This document shows, piece by piece, positions 20,672 through 23,427 of a DNA stretch of 23,427 bases. Under the pieces are notes generated by a model. That model was given only the letters and a program-made list of their open reading frames with translations. It was not told the DNA's origin and ran no database searches. Position numbers and translations under genes: made by a program. This DNA is from an uncultured Oscillospiraceae bacterium. Lineage in GTDB: Bacteria > Bacillota_A > Clostridia > Oscillospirales > Oscillospiraceae. Location: NCBI GenBank assembly GCA_947631675.1, contig CANRMG010000008.1:1-23427 (forward strand). Direction: 5' to 3'. The stretch's first letter is position 1; the number at the start of each line of letters is the position of its first letter.

Positions 20672-21233
20672 CAAACTGCGCCTGGGGCTGGCCCTGACCG
20701 GCTCCTACTGCTCCTTCGGGAAGCTGGAGGCGGTGCTGCCGGACCTGTGCCGGGAATTCGACGTGCTGCCCATATTCAGCGAGAACGCACAAAAGGACAG
20801 CCGCTTCGGCGCCGGGGCTGACTGGATGGCAAAACTGGAAAAGATGACGGGCCATGCCCCTGTCACGTCCATCGCCGGGGCGGAGCCCTTAGGGCCCCAG
20901 GGGCGCATCGACGTGCTGGCCATCGTGCCCTGCACGGGCAACACCCTGGCGAAGCTGAGCCGGGGCGTCACCGACACCGCCGTGACCATGGCCGCCAAGG
21001 GCCACCTCAGAAACGGCAAGCCGGTGGTCATCGGCGTGTCCACCAACGACGGCCTGGCCGGCTCCGCGGAGAACATCGGCCGGCTCCTGGCCCGCAAGCA
21101 CATATTTTTCGTCCCCTTCGGCCAGGACGACCCGGCCGCCAAGCCCATGAGCCTGAGCTGCCGGTATGAGCTGATCGGCCCCGCCGTCAAGGCGGCCTAT
21201 GAGGGTCGGCAGCTGCAGCCGGTCCTGGCCTGA
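20664..21233 (+). CDS. dpaB: dipicolinate synthase subunit B
   Basis: The 189-residue flavoprotein-family subunit works with DpaA to form dipicolinate. Recognised segments are GLALTGSYCSFGKL at about 8-21, PIFSENAQKDSRFG, IVPCTGNTLAKLSRGVTDTAVTMAAKGHLRN at about 87-118 (given as two adjoining motifs, PCTGNT and TMAAKGHLRN), and FVPFGQDDPAAKP, which match SpoVFB in order and length. GGGAGG nine bases before the ATG and the eight-base overlap with dpaA indicate a coupled two-gene operon. A terminator follows at 21244. The usual neighbours asd, dapG and dapA are not here. Confidence 0.94.
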   Translation: MDDKLRLGLALTGSYCSFGKLEAVLPDLCREFDVLPIFSENAQKDSRFGAGADWMAKLEKMTGHAPVTSIAGAEPLGPQGRIDVLAIVPCTGNTLAKLSRGVTDTAVTMAAKGHLRNGKPVVIGVSTNDGLAGSAENIGRLLARKHIFFVPFGQDDPAAKPMSLSCRYELIGPAVKAAYEGRQLQPVLA

Positions 21234-21243
21234 GGACCGTTTC

Positions 21244-21277
21244 GCTCCCTCCCCGCGCGGGAGGGAGCATTTTATTT
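21244..21277 (+). terminator. intrinsic terminator of dpaAB
   Basis: A perfect 10-bp stem (GCTCCCTCCC, loop CGCGC, GGGAGGGAGC) is followed by ATTTTATTT. Confidence 0.92.
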
Positions 21278-21308
21278 GGGAATTTTTTCAAAACAACGTT
21301 ATGTTATC

Positions 21309-21331
21309 TTGTATACATCCTATTGTATGCA
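21309..21331 (+). repeat. short direct repeat upstream of the DUF4015 gene
   Basis: TTGTATACA (21309-21317) and TTGTATGCA (21323-21331) are spaced 14 bases apart in an AT-rich stretch. The first contains the palindrome TGTATACA. They might be regulator sites; they lie about 50 bases upstream of the promoter. Confidence 0.35.
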
Positions 21332-21376
21332 ACTATCCCGATTTAGCCCAATATATGGGTGCCATCCCCCACATGC

Positions 21377-21405
21377 TTGCTATTTTTGTCCATTTGTGGT
21401 ATCCT
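21377..21405 (+). promoter_or_regulatory. promoter of the DUF4015 gene
   Basis: TTGCTA (21377-21382), a 17-base spacer and TATCCT (21400-21405) with a TGG extension. It leaves a leader of about 27 bases with GGGAGG eight bases before the ATG at 21439. Confidence 0.6.
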
Positions 21406-21438
21406 TTTATGGGAATCGTCCCCCGGGAGGCAGAAATC

Positions 21439-23268
21439 ATGTCCCATGCGGAGAAGAAAAAAAGACGGACCCACTACCTGACGCCAGGGCAGAAGATGCT
21501 GCTGGTGGTGGTGGTCCTCGCCATCCTGGCCCTGTGCAGTACGATCTTCCTGAACTTCCACACCATCCGGGAGATGGAGAAGCCCCCCGCGGAGGGCTCC
21601 GGCTTTTCCGATCCCGTCATGGCGTATGTGATGGTGGGCGAGGGGGAGTACACCGCCCCCTTCTATAACGAGGGCTTCGCGGTGGTGGCCGAGTATGGCC
21701 GCGGCACCGAGGTGGAGCTGGAGAGCTGGGAGCCCTTCGTGACCGAGTCCAACGAGGAATACTACCACGCCTACATAGACGGGAACCTGGGCTACATCCC
21801 CTGCGCCAACATCACCGACGACCAGTCGGAGCTGATGCAGGAGACCCAGCTGTATGTGCGCACCCCTGTGAACCTGCTGCAGGCATCCGACGACATCGAG
21901 CTGGGCAGCCTCGTGCAGAAGGGCACCCTCCTGCGCGTGGTGGGCTACGACTACTTCAAGGATGACGGCACCGTCAATATGTACCACGTGAAGATGGGCG
22001 ATGAGCAGGGCTGGATCAAGTCGGAATACGTGGTGCTGGACTACGGCGAGGCCATGAACGTGTGGATCGGCCCGGCCGGCTATGACATCCATGAGACGGT
22101 CGATACCTACGGCGGCGGCGAGGCGAAGGACCTGGATTACTGGCCCCACGCCAAGGGCGACTTTGCCGACGAGGGCAACGTGATGCCCGAGGACGTGTAC
22201 GCCCTGTATATGCCCGCCAGCCACGCCACCATGGACACGGTGGACGACTATCTGGACATCGCGGAGGGCACCGCCATCAACGCCTTCGTCATCACTCTCA
22301 ACGATGGCGTAGAGATGGCCTATGAATCCCCCTGGATCGAGCAGTACGGCCTCATGGACAAGTACCACGCTTACAACACCATGGAGGGCTTCGCCCAGGT
22401 GGTGCAGACCCTGCGGGATAAGGGTTACTACGTCATCGGCCGCGTCACCACCTTCCGGGATGACCCCCTGGCCACGGCCCGGCCCGAGTGGGCCATCACC
22501 GACGCCACAGGGATGCCCAAGACCATGAGCGGCAGCTACTGGCCCTCCCCCTACAGCCGGGACGTGTGGAAGCTGAAGGTGGGCTTTGCCGTGGAGGCGG
22601 CGGACAGCTTTCCCCTGAACGAGATCCAGTTCGACTATGTCCGTTTCCCCGACTACATCCAGGACAACCAGAAGGAAGGGTACCTGGACTTGAAAAACGC
22701 CCTGAATGAGTCCATGGCCCAGGCGGTCCAGCGGTTTTTGACCTACGCCTGCGACGTGCTCCATGAGCACGGGGTCTATGTGGCGGCGGATATGTTCGGC
22801 GAGACCTCCAACAACTACGTGTCCACCTACGGCCAGTACTGGCCCGCCGAGTCCAACGTGGTGGACGTGATCAGCGGCATGCCCTACCCGGACCACTTCG
22901 ACCGGTATCGGGAGAACAACCGCTTGATCATCCCCTATAAGCGGCCCTATTTCATACTCCACAACTGGGCCCTGCACGTGTTCGATAGGCAGCAGGAGTG
23001 CGCCAGCCCCGCCATCGTGCGAACATGGATACAGACCTGGGACGACTATGACTATAAGTACGACGCCCTGAACATCCAGCGCCAGATCGTAGGCGTGTAC
23101 GACGCGGGCGTGCCCGGCGGGTACATGCTCTGGCACGGCAACGGTTCTCTGTCTGTGGCGGAGGACCTGCCCGGCGCCATCGAGTACGATTACCGGGCCC
23201 TCTATGAGGAGGCCAAGGCGGAGAACGTGCTCCTGTCGGATCATATGGGCGTAAAGACCGAGGATTGA
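21439..23268 (+). CDS. membrane-anchored putative glycoside hydrolase (DUF4015) with N-terminal SH3-like region
   Basis: The 609-residue protein has a basic N-terminus, one transmembrane helix (about 19-42), then a region resembling bacterial SH3 domains (about 60-215; for example YVRTPVNLLQASDD and GWIKSEYVVLD), and a TIM-barrel putative glycoside hydrolase domain (about 245-590) of the DUF4015 family. The diagnostic IQFDYVRFPD motif is at about 396-405, with ALYMPASHA at the domain start, VYVAADMFGE, and a closing GYMLWHGNGSL. Asp399 and the Asp/Glu of DMFGE are candidate active-site residues. The substrate is unknown; wall or exopolysaccharide is plausible. The start is set by GGGAGG eight bases upstream. 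Its promoter resembles that of the GH25 lysozyme gene. Confidence 0.88.
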   Translation: MSHAEKKKRRTHYLTPGQKMLLVVVVLAILALCSTIFLNFHTIREMEKPPAEGSGFSDPVMAYVMVGEGEYTAPFYNEGFAVVAEYGRGTEVELESWEPFVTESNEEYYHAYIDGNLGYIPCANITDDQSELMQETQLYVRTPVNLLQASDDIELGSLVQKGTLLRVVGYDYFKDDGTVNMYHVKMGDEQGWIKSEYVVLDYGEAMNVWIGPAGYDIHETVDTYGGGEAKDLDYWPHAKGDFADEGNVMPEDVYALYMPASHATMDTVDDYLDIAEGTAINAFVITLNDGVEMAYESPWIEQYGLMDKYHAYNTMEGFAQVVQTLRDKGYYVIGRVTTFRDDPLATARPEWAITDATGMPKTMSGSYWPSPYSRDVWKLKVGFAVEAADSFPLNEIQFDYVRFPDYIQDNQKEGYLDLKNALNESMAQAVQRFLTYACDVLHEHGVYVAADMFGETSNNYVSTYGQYWPAESNVVDVISGMPYPDHFDRYRENNRLIIPYKRPYFILHNWALHVFDRQQECASPAIVRTWIQTWDDYDYKYDALNIQRQIVGVYDAGVPGGYMLWHGNGSLSVAEDLPGAIEYDYRALYEEAKAENVLLSDHMGVKTED

Positions 23269-23352
23269 TCGAAACGAATAACGAGCAGCCCTGTCCGTTT
23301 GCTCATGTGATATAAAGAAGTAAAAGAAGTGTAAAAAATTTTGCCGTTCCTT

Positions 23353-23371
23353 GTCCGGCTGACTGCCGGAC
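23353..23371. terminator. hairpin near the right edge, possible terminator
   Basis: A perfect 7-bp stem (GTCCGGC, loop TGACT, GCCGGAC). On the minus strand the run of six T in AAAATTTTTTAC comes only about 12 bases later, so it is a weak terminator candidate for a leftward gene. No hairpin with a T-run is seen for the rightward DUF4015 gene. Confidence 0.4.
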
Positions 23372-23381
23372 GGGTCGGGCT

Positions 23382-23427
23382 TTAGTCGGGCAATTCTACC
23401 TTGCCGACAAAAGAGTAATAGATTTCG
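23382..23427 (-). CDS. possible 3' end of a convergent gene cut by the window
   Basis: On the minus strand the frame entering from the right edge reads EIYYSFVGKVELPD and then a TAA (23382-23384). A hairpin follows 10 bases later. The peptide looks protein-like but is too short to identify, and another frame is also open here. Confidence 0.25.
   Translation of the reverse strand, partial: EIYYSFVGKVELPD

Noticed and set aside
21343..23244. A 633-residue open frame on the minus strand
   Set aside because: It is antisense to the DUF4015 gene, whose motifs and start signals are clear; the translation has no recognisable domain.
23269..23427. Riboswitch at the right edge
   Set aside because: I compared it with the c-di-AMP, c-di-GMP, THF, guanidine and preQ1 types I can recall and found no conserved core; only a simple hairpin is supported.
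1..23427. CRISPR array, prophage or insertion sequence
   Set aside because: No regularly spaced short repeats, no cas, integrase or transposase genes and no phage structural genes are present.

Overview
The window looks like chromosomal DNA of a GC-rich, spore-forming member of the Clostridia, most likely Oscillospiraceae-like. This is inferred from GC-rich coding sequence with Gram-positive ribosome-binding sites (AGGAGG type), both subunits of dipicolinate synthase (a spore-specific product), XRE regulators fused to membrane segments, a csoR-copA copper operon and many strong intrinsic terminators. There is no phage, CRISPR array or complete insertion sequence. The window is mostly housekeeping genes separated by repeat-rich intergenic gaps.

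Layout. 1-388: the 5' part of a tRNA-Leu(CAA) gene on the minus strand, plus a second 44-bp copy of its 5' half next to a good promoter. 389-1498 (-): prfB, release factor 2. 1628-2542: membrane-anchored GH25 lysozyme. 2638-4803: a secreted surface protein whose promoter spacer carries a run of ten G; its reading frame is broken just before a cell-wall-binding C-terminus. 4878-7787: copper operon with two CsoR-type operator palindromes, csoR, and copA carrying a fused C-terminal copper-chaperone domain. 8117-13883: apparent operon polA, rimI, tsaD, tsaE, tsaB, upp. 14043-16306: two paralogous XRE regulators with membrane segments, each behind the same palindrome. 16589-19829 (-): cation:proton antiporter, a YhcH/YjgK/YiaL protein and a DUF1015 protein, each with its own promoter. 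20057-21233: dpaA-dpaB. 21439-23268: membrane-anchored putative glycoside hydrolase (DUF4015). The last 160 bases hold a hairpin and perhaps the end of a convergent gene.

How the genes work together. TsaD, TsaE and TsaB form most of the machinery that makes t6A in ANN-decoding tRNAs, grouped with RimI and DNA polymerase I. CsoR and CopA form a self-contained copper sensing and export switch. The GH25 and DUF4015 proteins and the broken surface protein act at or outside the cell envelope. DpaA and DpaB make dipicolinic acid in the mother cell.

The observations most worth a second look are the poly-G tract in the surface-protein promoter (candidate phase variation), a shared operator for the two XRE paralogues that have identical recognition-helix residues, a dispersed palindromic repeat family (90 bp, with one 201-bp form) showing a compensatory base change, an internal ribosome-binding site in copA that could release a free CopZ-like chaperone, a 12-residue gap in TsaD, a 14-bp duplication flanking a hairpin-rich segment at the dpaA ribosome-binding site, and the duplicated tRNA 5' half.
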